64,000 bases of DNA from Salinicoccus cyprini (GCF_007713705.1 NZ_VMSJ01000004.1:124001-188000), one strand, 5' to 3'; shown: positions 18,081 through 28,303, numbered from the stretch's first letter. Numbers and translations are program-made. Notes: generated by a model not told the origin, from the sequence alone.

Positions 18081-19145
18081 ATGGGACAGACATTACAGAT
18101 AGAACGGGCAAACCAGTTGAAGAATAAACCGGACGTTTCAACCATCAAGTTCGGTACAGTATTTACAGATTATATGTTTACAAGCAGGTACACACCGGAG
18201 TATGGCTGGTCGGAGCATTCCATCATACCGTACCAGAATCTCCAGCTCTCCCCGAGCTGCCAGGCCATCCACTATGGTCAATCCGTTTTCGAAGGACTCA
18301 AGGCCTACAAGAATGGCGACGACGTACTGGTTTTCAGACCCGATCAGAATTTCAAACGTATGAACCAGTCCCTATCCCGTCTTTCCATGCCCGAAATAAA
18401 TGAAGAGAATGCCCTCGATGCCCTACTCGAACTGTTGAAAGTCGAGCGCGACTGGGTACCGGATGGCGAGGGACAGTCCCTATATATCAGGCCTTTCGTC
18501 TTCGCAGATGAACCATTCCTTGGTGTCAGACCTTCTGAATCCTATCAGTTCAATATCATCCTCTCGCCGGTAGCGAGCTACTATGGCAATCAGCTGAACC
18601 CGTCAAGTCTCTACGTGGAGGATGATTTCGTCCGCTCGGTCCGCGGCGGTGTCGGTTTTGCGAAAGCAAGCGGCAACTACGCAGCGAGCCTGCTTGCACA
18701 GAAGAAGGCGAATGAACTCGGCTACGAGCAGGTACTCTGGCTGGATGGTGTCGAACAGAAATATGTTGAAGAAGTCGGCAGCATGAACATCTTCTTCGTA
18801 CGGGACAATGAACTTGTTACGCCGAAGCTGAATGGTTCCATCCTGCCGGGCATCACCCGCAAATCCCTCATTGAACTTGCCGAATACAAAGGCTATACAG
18901 TGAAAGAGGAATCAATCCATATCGACGACCTTGCGAATGATCTGCATAGCGGCAGAATCACGGAAGTATTCGGCGCCGGCACGGCAGCAGTCATCTCGCC
19001 AGTCGGCCGCCTGAATATCCACGGTGTCGATCACATCGTCAATGACAACCAGATCGGCCCCGTTTCACAGGACCTTTATGACCACTTCACGGACATCCAG
19101 TATGGACGGCGTGAAGATCCGTTCGGCTGGGTCGTGAAACTCTAG
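18081..19145 (+). CDS. ilvE: Branched-chain amino acid aminotransferase
   Basis: 354 aa, typical of the fold-type IV PLP enzyme that transaminates leucine, isoleucine and valine with 2-oxoglutarate. YGQSVFEGLKAYKNGDDVLVFRP, the PLP-lysine region SGNYAASLLAQKKANELGYEQVLWLDG, EEVGSMNIFFV and GSILPGITRKSLIELA are standard BCAT blocks. An AAGGAGG site lies 7 bp before the ATG. Its position after a CstA-type transporter suggests amino acid catabolism rather than an ilv-leu biosynthetic operon, which is not present here. Confidence 0.95.
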   Translation: MGQTLQIERANQLKNKPDVSTIKFGTVFTDYMFTSRYTPEYGWSEHSIIPYQNLQLSPSCQAIHYGQSVFEGLKAYKNGDDVLVFRPDQNFKRMNQSLSRLSMPEINEENALDALLELLKVERDWVPDGEGQSLYIRPFVFADEPFLGVRPSESYQFNIILSPVASYYGNQLNPSSLYVEDDFVRSVRGGVGFAKASGNYAASLLAQKKANELGYEQVLWLDGVEQKYVEEVGSMNIFFVRDNELVTPKLNGSILPGITRKSLIELAEYKGYTVKEESIHIDDLANDLHSGRITEVFGAGTAAVISPVGRLNIHGVDHIVNDNQIGPVSQDLYDHFTDIQYGRREDPFGWVVKL

Positions 19146-19154
19146 CATCAGTAG

Positions 19155-19207
19155 AAAAATCCCTTTGGAAGTGCCGCTGTGAAAGTGGCTGCTCCAAAGG
19201 GGTTTTC
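19155..19207. terminator. Bidirectional terminator between ilvE and the hydratase gene
   Basis: A 9-bp stem (CCCTTTGGA/TCCAAAGGG), with an internal second stem, is flanked by A and T runs on both sides. It serves the two convergent genes. Confidence 0.8.
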
Positions 19208-19954
19208 TTATGCTTTAACTTCAAATGATACTTTGCCTACATTTTCATACTCGACCTGATAGGTGCCGGTTTCAAGCCTGATCGGCAGATTGAATGTTCC
19301 TGATGACACGAAAAGACCCGGTTCCAGCACTTTTCCTTCCTCTGCAAGTGTCCCGGCAAGCCACTTCATCGCCCTGGCCGGATGGCCAAGCACTTCTGTC
19401 GAACGTCCTTCCTTGATGACAGTGCCGTTATGCGACAGCGTGCCCTTGATGTCATCAAGGGCATCATAATCGTAATGTTCCGCTTCGCCGTATATGACCG
19501 CGCCATTCACCGCACCGTCGGCAATGATCTCATTTAGTGTTGTATTCGGGAACCAGTCCTTATACCTTGCATCCGGCACTTCCGCTCCCGGTGCCACCCG
19601 GCACTTCTTCATGATCTCGACTTCCGTATCCTCCGCAGAAATCTCCTCATCTATCAAAAAGACAAGCTCCATTTCGAGCAGCGGTACATTGTAGTCGGAC
19701 AGGATGATCTCCTTTTTTACCGTGCGGTCCGTCATGGCGCCATAGAGCGGCGAGTCGCTATTGAACAGATTCTGTGTCTCAGGACTTGTCAGGCTGATCT
19801 TGTATCCCATAAGCACTTCCCCATTCTCTTCCTTCATCTTCATGACAGCATTCTGGATTCTGTAGGCTTGCTCCATGGAAGCAATATCAAGCGCTCCGAG
19901 CGCCAGTGGTTCATTTGCTGAATAGGCAGTGTACAACTGTTCGACAATCGACAT
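19208..19954 (-). CDS. 2-keto-4-pentenoate hydratase-like protein (fumarylacetoacetase fold)
   Basis: 248 aa from the ATG at 19954 with an AGGAG site. It resembles MhpD/2-hydroxypenta-2,4-dienoate hydratases and 4-oxalocrotonate decarboxylases, which add water to or decarboxylate dienoates at a divalent metal. MGYKISLTSPETQNLF near the N-terminus and the acidic ligands in PLLEMELVFLIDEEI, with APGAEVPDARY, match the family. No aromatic meta-cleavage operon surrounds it, so the physiological substrate is unknown. It stands alone, divergent from the aminotransferase gene. Confidence 0.75.
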   Translation of the reverse strand: MSIVEQLYTAYSANEPLALGALDIASMEQAYRIQNAVMKMKEENGEVLMGYKISLTSPETQNLFNSDSPLYGAMTDRTVKKEIILSDYNVPLLEMELVFLIDEEISAEDTEVEIMKKCRVAPGAEVPDARYKDWFPNTTLNEIIADGAVNGAVIYGEAEHYDYDALDDIKGTLSHNGTVIKEGRSTEVLGHPARAMKWLAGTLAEEGKVLEPGLFVSSGTFNLPIRLETGTYQVEYENVGKVSFEVKA

Positions 19955-20038
19955 GAAACTCCTCCTTTGCTTTATTCTAATATAACATATCTGAAAATAA
20001 ATATTTATCGCCATTTTCGCATCATTATGAATTAGGCA

Positions 20039-20067
20039 TTGTGACCGCTGTGCAATATTGATATCAT
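20039..20067 (+). promoter_or_regulatory. Promoter candidate for the aminotransferase-rocB unit
   Basis: TTGTGA, a 17-bp spacer, then TATCAT lies about 57 bp before the aminotransferase ATG. Confidence 0.45.
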
Positions 20068-20123
20068 ATTCCTATCTATTCTTAACGCACTTCATTTTCA
20101 ATATTGCCAGAAGGAGGCATAAC

Positions 20124-21296
20124 ATGCTTGATATCAATCCGATTGTAAAGACAATTCAAGTTCCCGGGATAAGAGTTTTCTCAAATAAGGTGGCCGGATA
20201 TCCGGATGGCATCAATCTGACCATCGGACAGCCGGACTTCCCAACTCCGGAGAACGTCAAGGAGGCAGCAGTCACTGCCATCCGCGAAAGCAGGACAGGA
20301 TACTCCCATAACGCCGGACTCCTTGAGCTGAGGCAGAGTGTTGCAGATTTCTTCCAGGATACATACAATTTTTCGTATGCTCCAGATGAGGAGATCATCG
20401 TGACGAACGGTGCCAGTGAAGGTCTCGATTCTGTGCTCAGGACGATCATCGAACCGGGCGATGAAGTCATCCTCCCTGCGCCGACATATTCAGGATACGA
20501 TTCCCTCGTCAGACTGAACGGCGGCGTACCTGTCCATATGGACATATCCGTATCGAACTTCAAGCCCGAGGCAGAAGCCATCAGACAGACCGTCACGGAT
20601 AGGACGAAGGCGATCATATTCAACCATCCTTCCAATCCGACGGGTGTTTCTCTGTCCCATCCCGAGATGGCTGTACTGGTGGAGACGCTGGCAGAACTGG
20701 ACGTGTTCGTCATATCCGATGAAATATACAGCGAAAATACGTTTTCCGGCAAGCATACCTCCTTCGGTTCATTCGAAGCGCTCCATGACAGGCTGTTCAT
20801 CATCCATGGGCTGTCGAAATCCCATGCCATGACCGGCTGGCGGCTCGGCTTCATACTCGGGCCGGCCGAAGTCATGAGATATGTGCTGAGAGTCCACTTG
20901 AACAATTCCATCTGTGCTGCGCTGCCAAGCCAGTATGCAGCGATTGAAGCACTCAAGAATACGCGGCACTTCCCACTCGAGATGAATGAAAGATACATTG
21001 AACGCAGAGACTTCGTCCATGGGAAACTGACTGCGATGGGACTTTCGTGCGAGACGCCGACGGGTGCATTCTATATTTTTCCGAGCGTTGAAGGGACAGG
21101 ATTTGATGACATCACTTTTGCAGAACGTCTGCTTGAAGAGGAGCATGTCGCTGTTGTACCCGGCTCCGCTTTCGCCAAGGAAGGCAGAAACCATATCAGA
21201 ATTTCCTACGCCAGTGCCATGGAACATCTCGAAGTCGGAATGCAGCGCATGGAACGGTTTGTTAAAAAGTATCAGCCGAAAATAAACGGACAGTAG
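20124..21296 (+). CDS. PatA-like class I/II aminotransferase
   Basis: 390 aa from the ATG at 20124 with an AAGGAGG site. It is a fold-type I PLP enzyme: NLTIGQPDFPTPENV at the N-terminus, TNGASEGLDSVLRTI, the aspartate region NHPSNPTG with VISDEIYSE, the Schiff-base lysine in HGLSKSHAMTGWRLGF, and the carboxylate-binding arginine in RNHIRISYA. It is closest in style to PatA (N-acetyl-diaminopimelate or aromatic/aspartate aminotransferase). It is followed 25 bp later by rocB, so an amino acid catabolic role is also possible. Confidence 0.85.
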   Translation: MLDINPIVKTIQVPGIRVFSNKVAGYPDGINLTIGQPDFPTPENVKEAAVTAIRESRTGYSHNAGLLELRQSVADFFQDTYNFSYAPDEEIIVTNGASEGLDSVLRTIIEPGDEVILPAPTYSGYDSLVRLNGGVPVHMDISVSNFKPEAEAIRQTVTDRTKAIIFNHPSNPTGVSLSHPEMAVLVETLAELDVFVISDEIYSENTFSGKHTSFGSFEALHDRLFIIHGLSKSHAMTGWRLGFILGPAEVMRYVLRVHLNNSICAALPSQYAAIEALKNTRHFPLEMNERYIERRDFVHGKLTAMGLSCETPTGAFYIFPSVEGTGFDDITFAERLLEEEHVAVVPGSAFAKEGRNHIRISYASAMEHLEVGMQRMERFVKKYQPKINGQ

Positions 21297-21321
21297 GACA
21301 GGAAACCGAGGAGGAATTGCA

Positions 21322-22926
21322 ATGTTTTGGGAATCACAGCAGCAGCTTGAAGAACTGGTATGCCAGCTCGTCTCGTGGGAAAGCCGGACCGGCACGGAGG
21401 GAGAGATTCTTTTCCCCTTCAAGCTGAAGGATGAGCTGGTGAAGCTGGAGTACTTCGAGCGTCATCCGGAACATATTGCGCTTCATGATGCAGGCAGGAA
21501 CAGAAATGGGCTGTCTGCCCTGTATAAGCATGGATCGACGAGTAGAACCATCATTCTGATGAGCCATTTTGATACAGTACATACCAAGGAATTCGGTTCG
21601 AACAGCCATCTGGCATTCTCACCGCATGAACTCGGTCACCGTTTCAAGGAGATTGCGGATGATTTTCCGGAGGAAGTCAGGGCGGATATACTTTCCGATG
21701 ACTACCTTTTCGGCCGGGGCACGATGGATATGAAAATGGGGATTGCGCTCCATATGCATCTGGTTGAAAAGGCCATCGCGCATGACTGGCCGATCAACCT
21801 GCTCCTTCTGACTGTACCGGATGAGGAAGTGGATTCTGCCGGCATGCGGACGGCAGTCGACCAGCTGGAAGGTCTTGCGCAGACACATGATCTCGACTAT
21901 GCCCTATTCCTGAACAGCGAACCGAGCTTCACCCAGTACCCGGACGATCCGAACTACTATTTCTACTCCGGGACAATCGGGAAGATCATGCCATCGGTCC
22001 TCTTCTACGGGGTCGAGACACACGTCGGTGAACCATTGCGTGGCTTGAATGCACACTACATGGCCTCTTTTCTCAACCAGCAGATGGAGTTCACCAATGT
22101 TTTTGACGAAACGGCCTACGGTGAACGGACACCGCTTCCGGTAACTTTGAAATATTATGATATGAAGGCCGACTACTCGGCCCAGACATCGAATCATGTT
22201 GCATCACTCTACAATGTCTTTGCCATGGAGCAGAATGCGGACGACATCTTCAGCAAGTTCCATGAGCTTGTGGAGGACACGATGACACAGTGCCAGAATC
22301 ACTACGAAGCGATCTGCCGGAGAGAAAATACGCGTCCGGTCGGCAGCATCCGCACCATGTCCTACCAGGCACTTCACGACTATATACTGAAGAAGCACGG
22401 CCAGGTGAAAATTGATGAGATCATCACCCAGTACATTGCCCGTGATGATCTCGATGATCGCGAGAAGTCGATGCAGATCACGAACCGCATGCTCACCTAC
22501 TGCAAAGAGCTGGTTCCACTTGCGGTAACGCTGTTCGTCCCACCATACTATCCTGCTGTAAACGCTTCAGAGGACCCGCTCGTCAGAAGCATCTCCGGCT
22601 TGACGCAGGAGTTCCTGAACAGCAACTACGGCATCGTGCCGAAAGAGATCCACTATTTCAATGGCATATCCGACGCCAGCTATGTCAGCTACGACAGCCA
22701 TGATGACAGCTGGGAGACCTACAAGGCCAATACCCCGGTATGGGGAAAGACCTATACCATACCGTTCCAGTCCATGCAGAAGCTCCAGGTGCCGCACATC
22801 AATATCGGGCCGTTCGGCAAGGATCCGCATAAGCTGACCGAGCGGCTCCATAAGCAGAGCGGATATGAAATTACCGCGAAATTGCTCGAAGCCGTCGTGA
22901 AGCACTGCATGACCGTCACAGTCTAG
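21322..22926 (+). CDS. rocB: Arginine utilisation protein RocB (M20 family peptidase)
   Basis: 534 aa, the size of RocB. It is a zinc M20-type hydrolase encoded with arginine catabolic genes in Bacilli; its exact reaction is unproven. MSHFDTVHTKEFG carries the first metal-binding histidine and aspartate, GRGTMDMKMGIALHMHL the bridging aspartate, and VPDEEVDSAGMR the catalytic glutamate. A GGAGG site precedes the ATG. The aminotransferase is upstream in the same unit. The last four bases overlap the end of the convergent AEC transporter gene. Confidence 0.88.
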   Translation: MFWESQQQLEELVCQLVSWESRTGTEGEILFPFKLKDELVKLEYFERHPEHIALHDAGRNRNGLSALYKHGSTSRTIILMSHFDTVHTKEFGSNSHLAFSPHELGHRFKEIADDFPEEVRADILSDDYLFGRGTMDMKMGIALHMHLVEKAIAHDWPINLLLLTVPDEEVDSAGMRTAVDQLEGLAQTHDLDYALFLNSEPSFTQYPDDPNYYFYSGTIGKIMPSVLFYGVETHVGEPLRGLNAHYMASFLNQQMEFTNVFDETAYGERTPLPVTLKYYDMKADYSAQTSNHVASLYNVFAMEQNADDIFSKFHELVEDTMTQCQNHYEAICRRENTRPVGSIRTMSYQALHDYILKKHGQVKIDEIITQYIARDDLDDREKSMQITNRMLTYCKELVPLAVTLFVPPYYPAVNASEDPLVRSISGLTQEFLNSNYGIVPKEIHYFNGISDASYVSYDSHDDSWETYKANTPVWGKTYTIPFQSMQKLQVPHINIGPFGKDPHKLTERLHKQSGYEITAKLLEAVVKHCMTVTV

Positions 22927-23828
22927 ATGCTGAGAATATAGAGGCAGATCGGTATCGTAATGAGACTGAGCAGTGTAGTGACGAGCGTCGAGAAGGAGAC
23001 CAGGTTCGGTTTGACGTTGAACTGCACGGCCAGCATGGTGGAGTTTGCAGCTACCGGCATGGCATTCAGTATGACGAATACCGCCTTCATCGTGTCGTCG
23101 ATCGGCATGATCATGACCAGGGCCATCGCAATTACAGGAGAGAGGATCATTCTGACTGCGATGACAGTAGAGATGTTTCTTATTTTGAACTTCTCCTTCG
23201 TAATCTGGGCCAGCTGCATGCCGAGAATGAGCATGACGACAGGAATGGAGGCATTGCCGGTCATTTCGATGATCTCCATCAGCTTGTCGTCGATGGTGAC
23301 GTCTGAAAGCTGCAGCAGGATGCCTGCCAGCGCACCGTAGATGACGGGGATTCTGAAGATGCTGACGATCGCTTCTCTGACAGAGATCGTCGCGCCATTG
23401 CCGAATGACGCGATGAAGATGCCGACAGTACTGACGATGAAGCCATGCAGCACCATGAGTACGACCGCATAGTCGAATGCAGTGGCACCGATCGCAAAAA
23501 GCACCACCGGCGAGCCATAGTTGCCACTGTTCGGAAATAGAGTGCCGAGCAGCATGGCGGAAATATCTTCCTTGGTGGATTTCATGAAAAAGCCGATACC
23601 GATTGTGATGCCTGCGAGAATAGCTGTAATGATCAGCGAGAAGAGGAACAGGTAGAAATAATCCATAGTGATTTCATTGCGGTAGAACGTATTGAAGGTC
23701 AATAGTGGCAATAATATGTATAGCGAAAGTGCAGAAACGGACCTGATATCCATATCAAGCAGCTTCTGTGCGACATACCCTGCACCGAATATAAGAAAAA
23801 CAGGGAGTACAATCATCAACAGTTGCAT
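22923..23828 (-). CDS. AEC (auxin efflux carrier) family transporter
   Basis: 301 aa, about 10 helices in two repeats of five. The N-terminal LLMIVLPVFLIFGAGYVAQKLL, the PNSGNYGSPVVLFAIG motif in the middle and the C-terminal NAMPVAANSTMLAVQFN are typical of bacterial AEC permeases, which move carboxylates such as malate or malonate. The gene is single, and its 3' end overlaps that of rocB on the other strand by four bases with no terminator hairpin between. Confidence 0.85.
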   Translation of the reverse strand: MQLLMIVLPVFLIFGAGYVAQKLLDMDIRSVSALSLYILLPLLTFNTFYRNEITMDYFYLFLFSLIITAILAGITIGIGFFMKSTKEDISAMLLGTLFPNSGNYGSPVVLFAIGATAFDYAVVLMVLHGFIVSTVGIFIASFGNGATISVREAIVSIFRIPVIYGALAGILLQLSDVTIDDKLMEIIEMTGNASIPVVMLILGMQLAQITKEKFKIRNISTVIAVRMILSPVIAMALVMIMPIDDTMKAVFVILNAMPVAANSTMLAVQFNVKPNLVSFSTLVTTLLSLITIPICLYILSI

Positions 23829-23884
23829 CAGTTTTCATCCTCTTTCTTTATTTTCCATACTTCCATCATAGGACATTCTGAAAT

Positions 23885-23912
23885 GAAAAAGAAGCCGGAT
23901 TTATCCGGCTTC
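23885..23912 (-). terminator. Terminator after the metalloprotease gene
   Basis: A 10-bp stem (GAAGCCGGAT/ATCCGGCTTC) with a 2-nt loop is followed on the minus strand by five T, 11 bp after the stop codon. Confidence 0.92.
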
Positions 23913-23923
23913 CATAATTCATA

Positions 23924-25450
23924 CTATTTTCTTCTGAAGAACAGAACGACTGCAGATATGACTGCAAGGATAAGAAGTACAACTGCACCGATGATCAGCA
24001 GCGTGTTGGAAGACTCCGCTGTCGCCTGTTCACTCTCCTGTGCGGTATCAATTTCCGCTTCAGTCGTCTCCTCCTCGGTTGGTTCTTCCTCGGTGACCAC
24101 TTCTTCTGTAGATTCTTCCTCGGTTGCCTCTTCGACAGTCGATGATTCCTCAGTCATCGCTTCTTCAGTAGACGGTTCCGCCGTCGGCTCTTCGGTGGTT
24201 TCCTCAAGGGAAGGCTCTTCCGTACTTTCTTCAAGTGCCGGCTCTTCAGTAGATGCTTCCTGCGTCTCTTCAGCAGTCGGCTCTTCTGTTGAAGTTTCAG
24301 TACTTGCCTCCTCTGTCGATTCCTCTTCTGCGACTTTCACCTCATTATTATTCTCGAGTGCGGTTGTCAAAGCTGTTGCAGCCTCATCAATCTGATCCTG
24401 TCCTGCATTGCCATCTTCCAGCAGCGCATATGCATTTTCAAGGGCAGACTGAAGTTCCGGCGTTCTCGATTCTGCAGACACCTGCTCCACTTCACTGATT
24501 ATCTGCTCAAGCGCCGCTGTATCGACGACCGGCGCATCACTGACGTTCGTCGTCGTAGCTGTCCTGAAATAGGTGGTCAGCAATGGGGTGTCGTTCTGAT
24601 CCATTGCACGCACATAGTAATCATAGGTCGTCGATGTTTCGAGTCCACTATCCTGATAATAGCCGTCCTGCGTCGTATCAATCAGCTGATCGTTCCTGTA
24701 CACCTCATAGTATGCAGCGCCTTCAAGCGGATCCCACGAGAATTCAGCTGTGTTGCCCGTCGTCCCCTGGATGGTGACGAGCCTGTTGTGGAACGACTCC
24801 ATGAACTGGTACGTCATCGGCGCACGTTCAGCCAGGCGGGCGCTCGCGCTACCGCCGAGATAATACATTGCGAATGTCTCTGCAAAGTATTCCCCAGGCG
24901 TATTGAAGTAGGCCGCCACCTCGTGGTCATGGAACAGATTGTCCTTTTCCTGGGCCATGATATTCTGAAACTCCTGCGAGCCACTTACCGTAAAACCGGC
25001 GGCATAGCTGTCGACAGCGTGTCCATATTCATGCAGTTCGAGGTTGATCGTCGAATGACCGTTGCCTGGATTGCTGTAGCCGATCCTGGCGGCAGTTGTG
25101 TATCCACCAGCGCCCGGCACATCATCCCACGTACGACCTGTGTTTTCCCAACCTCTCGGTGTGACGCCGGAAAGATATTCAAATTCCGGCAGTTCGGTCA
25201 ACGGCTGATCCATAAGTATGATTCTGACACCTGCACGATTCGTATGCGCCAGAATTCTTTCGTCCACCCGATTTAGACGGTTGATCATCGCCTGGGCTTC
25301 ATTCGCATCATAGTTGCCATCCGGATCTCTGATTTCAATCATGTTCTGGAGGCTCGGGCTGGCCGCTGACGCCTGCAGTGGAAAGAATGCTGTAATCATC
25401 AGCATCAGACCAAGCATCATCGCGACCCCCGAAAGGGTTTTCTGCTTCAT
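23924..25450 (-). CDS. Anchored M34-like (anthrax lethal factor / Pro-Pro endopeptidase type) metalloprotease
   Basis: 508 aa. Residues 1-30 are a signal peptide (LQASA-A cut site). Residues 35-220 form a lethal-factor-like zinc protease domain: HEYGH at 140-144 supplies two histidines and the catalytic glutamate, and EYFAETFAMYY (187-197) supplies the third ligand. Residues about 225-305 are a fibronectin type III domain and about 310-370 a short helical repeat of FIVAR style. About 375-475 is a Glu/Thr/Ser/Pro stalk built on TEEPxxEE repeats. A final hydrophobic helix with FFRRK anchors it. There is no LPxTG motif, so it is held by the membrane, not sortase. It lies next to a Bce-type resistance module; the target is unknown. 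Confidence 0.85.
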   Translation of the reverse strand: MKQKTLSGVAMMLGLMLMITAFFPLQASAASPSLQNMIEIRDPDGNYDANEAQAMINRLNRVDERILAHTNRAGVRIILMDQPLTELPEFEYLSGVTPRGWENTGRTWDDVPGAGGYTTAARIGYSNPGNGHSTINLELHEYGHAVDSYAAGFTVSGSQEFQNIMAQEKDNLFHDHEVAAYFNTPGEYFAETFAMYYLGGSASARLAERAPMTYQFMESFHNRLVTIQGTTGNTAEFSWDPLEGAAYYEVYRNDQLIDTTQDGYYQDSGLETSTTYDYYVRAMDQNDTPLLTTYFRTATTTNVSDAPVVDTAALEQIISEVEQVSAESRTPELQSALENAYALLEDGNAGQDQIDEAATALTTALENNNEVKVAEEESTEEASTETSTEEPTAEETQEASTEEPALEESTEEPSLEETTEEPTAEPSTEEAMTEESSTVEEATEEESTEEVVTEEEPTEEETTEAEIDTAQESEQATAESSNTLLIIGAVVLLILAVISAVVLFFRRK

Positions 25451-25561
25451 AATATTCCCTACCTTCGCTCTGTTTTCCTTATATTTGTATTCCCTATAAT
25501 ACGCGCTTTAGTCATTCTGGTCATGGAATATCCATCGATGTTCACCGAATCCTCACAAAGA

Positions 25562-25604
25562 CGGACGTCCGGCACCTGCATTTCTGCTGGCCACTGGACG
25601 TCCG
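25562..25604 (-). terminator. Hairpin downstream of the Bce permease gene
   Basis: Arms CGGACGTCC and GGACGTCCG, each itself nearly palindromic, enclose a 25-nt loop with a further inner stem. The T-tract after it on the minus strand is weak, so it is an imperfect terminator. It lies 23 bp after the permease gene end. Confidence 0.5.
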
Positions 25605-25626
25605 CACCCCATGTTATTCTTTTTTT

Positions 25627-27567
25627 CTATGCCAGACTCTCCCGGACCACACGCTTATAGTAGACAAGTGAAAGGATTGCAAAGAGTGAATAGAATGCAG
25701 TATAGACAGCCATGACGATGAGCATCGGCGTCCACATCTCCGTTCCGAACATGAACCATCCGGCGTTCACTGCAAAATAGGCATGCAGCAGACCGATCAG
25801 CAGCGGAATGCCGAACGTGATGGTCATCTTGATGGAAAGCCCTCTCGTAATTTCCCGCTGCGAAAACCCGAGCTTTCTGAGCACATTGTAGCTGCCACGC
25901 TCATCCTCACTCTCACCCACCTGCTTGAAGTACAGGATGCATCCTGATGTCAGTAGGAAGGAGAAGCCGACAAATGCGATGACGAACATCGTCATGCCGA
26001 ACATCTGCATCTGTGTCGTATAATTTTCGATTTGGGAATCGAAATATGGGTTTTCCTCCTGGTCCATCATGTTGAATATCTCCATACTATCTTCTCCTGT
26101 AATATCGAGCGCATACATGGTTCTGACGCCCTCACCCTCGACTTCGGGCGACTGGTTGCTGGAAAATTCCTGATAGACCGAGTCATCAACAATTGCTGTA
26201 GGAGAACCGAATGTTACCATGCTTGGCAGAATCGACTGTCCCTGTACATCCGCGAGTTCCAATGAATGCTTGTAATCCCCGGACGTGAACGTTAGCGGCT
26301 CATTTACGCTGTAGTCGATGAATGTCTGCATCACACCCGAAGTCCCGGTGATGACCGTTTCGTTCGGACCCAGATCCATCGATTCGAAATGGGCATCGCT
26401 CACGACCATCATCATGAGTATCGAATCATCCATATCCATGAGCTCAAGATCTGCGCTGATTGCCCCTTTTGTTTCAACATTATATTCCATTGCCGGCAAT
26501 TCAAACGTTTCATGCTCGATCCCTTCCCGGGCAAGCAGGTCGTCATAGAATGACAACCCTTCTGCATCTTCGAAAATATAGTCATGAGGCGTTGAATTCT
26601 CCACCATGCTGCCGGTTGAATAGTAGGTGATGTAGGAAAGGGACATCAGTCCGACACTCAGTGCACTGACAATGCTGATCATCGTCAGTAGAAAGGCGTT
26701 CGATTTCATTTTGAACATGATGCTTGTCAATGACAGTACATCCGTTACATTGACGTGCCCCTTCTTCGATTTTCTGATCATATTCAGAATGAATGCGATG
26801 GAGAACTTGAATGTGATATATGTGCCGATGATGACCAGTCCAAGCACAATGAACATCAGCGGAATGGCCCATTCTATATAATCCACCAGAGCAGTGGAGA
26901 GATAGTAGCCCACTGCAATCATACTGATGCCGATGATGCCCATCAGTATCGTGCCGACACCAAGCCGTCTGCTGTCGGACTCGTTTGTCCGGTTCAGCGT
27001 GATCATGTCGATGAGCTTTGTACGTTTCAGGAAAATGAAGTTCTGTACCAGCAGCAGCACGAATATGACCACAAACAGTACGGCAGTCTGGAGCACAGCT
27101 TCCATGGAAAAGGTAAGACCTACAGAAAGCTCGACCTGCATGACTCTGAGAAGAACCATCAGCAGTATTCTGGATAGCAGAAAGCCGAGAAGGATTCCGA
27201 TGACCAGACTGCCGAAGTAGATGATGGCATTTTCCTGCAGCAGTATTCTGAACACTTTGTTTCTGTTCAGTCCGATGAGCTGGAACAAGGCAAGCTCGGT
27301 ATTCCGTCGCTTCAGGAATATGGAGTTCGCGAACATGACGAAAGTGACGATGATGATGACAAGCAGCACCGACCCGACAAGGAAGCCGGTCGACATCAGT
27401 GTGCTCGATGACAGCTCTTCTGCTGCGCTCTCATCTTTTGACATGAGTACAAACGAGAAATACAGCGAAACACTGAAGATGAGCGCGAAAATATACAGGC
27501 CGTAGTTTCTGATGTTCCTGAAGAAATTTTTCAGGATGATCCGATTAAGACTCAACGCCGACACCAC
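25627..27567 (-). CDS. BceB/VraG-type ABC transporter permease
   Basis: 646 aa. It is the membrane half of an antimicrobial-peptide resistance transporter. The ten-helix layout is typical of BceB: one N-terminal helix, FtsX-type triplets ([23 protein letters not shown] is the FtsX signature), a large outer domain of about 200 residues (about 325-520) between helices 7 and 8 that binds the peptide, and a second FtsX region ([19 protein letters not shown]). The start is uncertain: GTG at 27567 or TTG at 27555, which would give [13 protein letters not shown]. It overlaps the ATPase gene end. It works with the kinase as a flux sensor. Confidence 0.88.
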   Translation of the reverse strand: MVSALSLNRIILKNFFRNIRNYGLYIFALIFSVSLYFSFVLMSKDESAAEELSSSTLMSTGFLVGSVLLVIIIVTFVMFANSIFLKRRNTELALFQLIGLNRNKVFRILLQENAIIYFGSLVIGILLGFLLSRILLMVLLRVMQVELSVGLTFSMEAVLQTAVLFVVIFVLLLVQNFIFLKRTKLIDMITLNRTNESDSRRLGVGTILMGIIGISMIAVGYYLSTALVDYIEWAIPLMFIVLGLVIIGTYITFKFSIAFILNMIRKSKKGHVNVTDVLSLTSIMFKMKSNAFLLTMISIVSALSVGLMSLSYITYYSTGSMVENSTPHDYIFEDAEGLSFYDDLLAREGIEHETFELPAMEYNVETKGAISADLELMDMDDSILMMMVVSDAHFESMDLGPNETVITGTSGVMQTFIDYSVNEPLTFTSGDYKHSLELADVQGQSILPSMVTFGSPTAIVDDSVYQEFSSNQSPEVEGEGVRTMYALDITGEDSMEIFNMMDQEENPYFDSQIENYTTQMQMFGMTMFVIAFVGFSFLLTSGCILYFKQVGESEDERGSYNVLRKLGFSQREITRGLSIKMTITFGIPLLIGLLHAYFAVNAGWFMFGTEMWTPMLIVMAVYTAFYSLFAILSLVYYKRVVRESLA

Positions 27568-28303
27568 CCAATACGCTCTGAGTACTCATGATCTCCTTGT
27601 AGAACTCCTCCTGTCGGCGCTCCCCTTTCCGGAGAGTGGAATAGACGAGACCATCCTTCAGAAAAATAACTCTACTCGAGTAGCTTGCAGCTGTAGCATC
27701 ATGTGTCACCATCACAATGGTGGAACGGCTGTTGATGTTCATCTGCTTCAGTTTATTCAGAAGGCCGCTTGCCGACTTGGAGTCGAGTGCACCTGTCGGT
27801 TCATCCGCAAAAATGATTTTCGGCTGGTGGACGAATGCACGTGCTGCACTGGTCCGCTGCTGCTGGCCTCCGGAAATCTCATTCGGGTACTTGCCACCCA
27901 GTTCATGGATGCCGAGTTCATTCGCGACTGTTTCGAACTGGCGCTCCACTTCACCCTTCTTCATATTCCTGATGGACAGCGGCAGCAGTATGTTCTCCTT
28001 TACAGTCAGCGTATCGAGCAGGTTGTACTGCTGGAAGATGAACCCGAGATCATTTTTTCTGAAGTTAGCGAGTTTCTTGTCTTTCATCGCAGTAATATCT
28101 TCTCCCTCGATGAATATATGTCCACTGCTCACCCGGTCGATCGAGCTCAGTACATTGAGCAGTGTCGTCTTGCCGGAACCCGATGCCCCCATGATGGAGA
28201 CGAACTCTCCCTTCTCTATATCCAGGTCGATGCCTTTCAGTACTTCAGTGCGGTTGAAACGGTTGCCATATGACTTTTTGATTCCCTTCGCTTCAAGTAT
28301 CAT
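27545..28303 (-). CDS. BceA/VraF-type ABC transporter ATPase
   Basis: 252 aa from the second of two ATGs, which gives 7-bp spacing from AGGAGG. Walker A is GASGSGKTT, the Q-loop [10 protein letters not shown], the signature ISGGQQQR, Walker [13 protein letters not shown] and the switch VMVTHD. It belongs to the MacB/LolD-like group that partners FtsX-fold permeases. It overlaps the permease gene, so the two are translated together. Its own upstream region carries a palindrome likely bound by the response regulator. Confidence 0.93.
   Translation of the reverse strand: MILEAKGIKKSYGNRFNRTEVLKGIDLDIEKGEFVSIMGASGSGKTTLLNVLSSIDRVSSGHIFIEGEDITAMKDKKLANFRKNDLGFIFQQYNLLDTLTVKENILLPLSIRNMKKGEVERQFETVANELGIHELGGKYPNEISGGQQQRTSAARAFVHQPKIIFADEPTGALDSKSASGLLNKLKQMNINSRSTIVMVTHDATAASYSSRVIFLKDGLVYSTLRKGERRQEEFYKEIMSTQSVLGGVGVES

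Noticed and set aside
23924-24010. LPxTG sortase anchor on the metalloprotease
   Set aside because: The C-terminus has a hydrophobic helix and a basic tail but no LPxTG-like motif before it.
25562-25604. A strong rho-independent terminator
   Set aside because: The stem is good, but the T-tract on the relevant strand is short; kept only as a weak terminator call.
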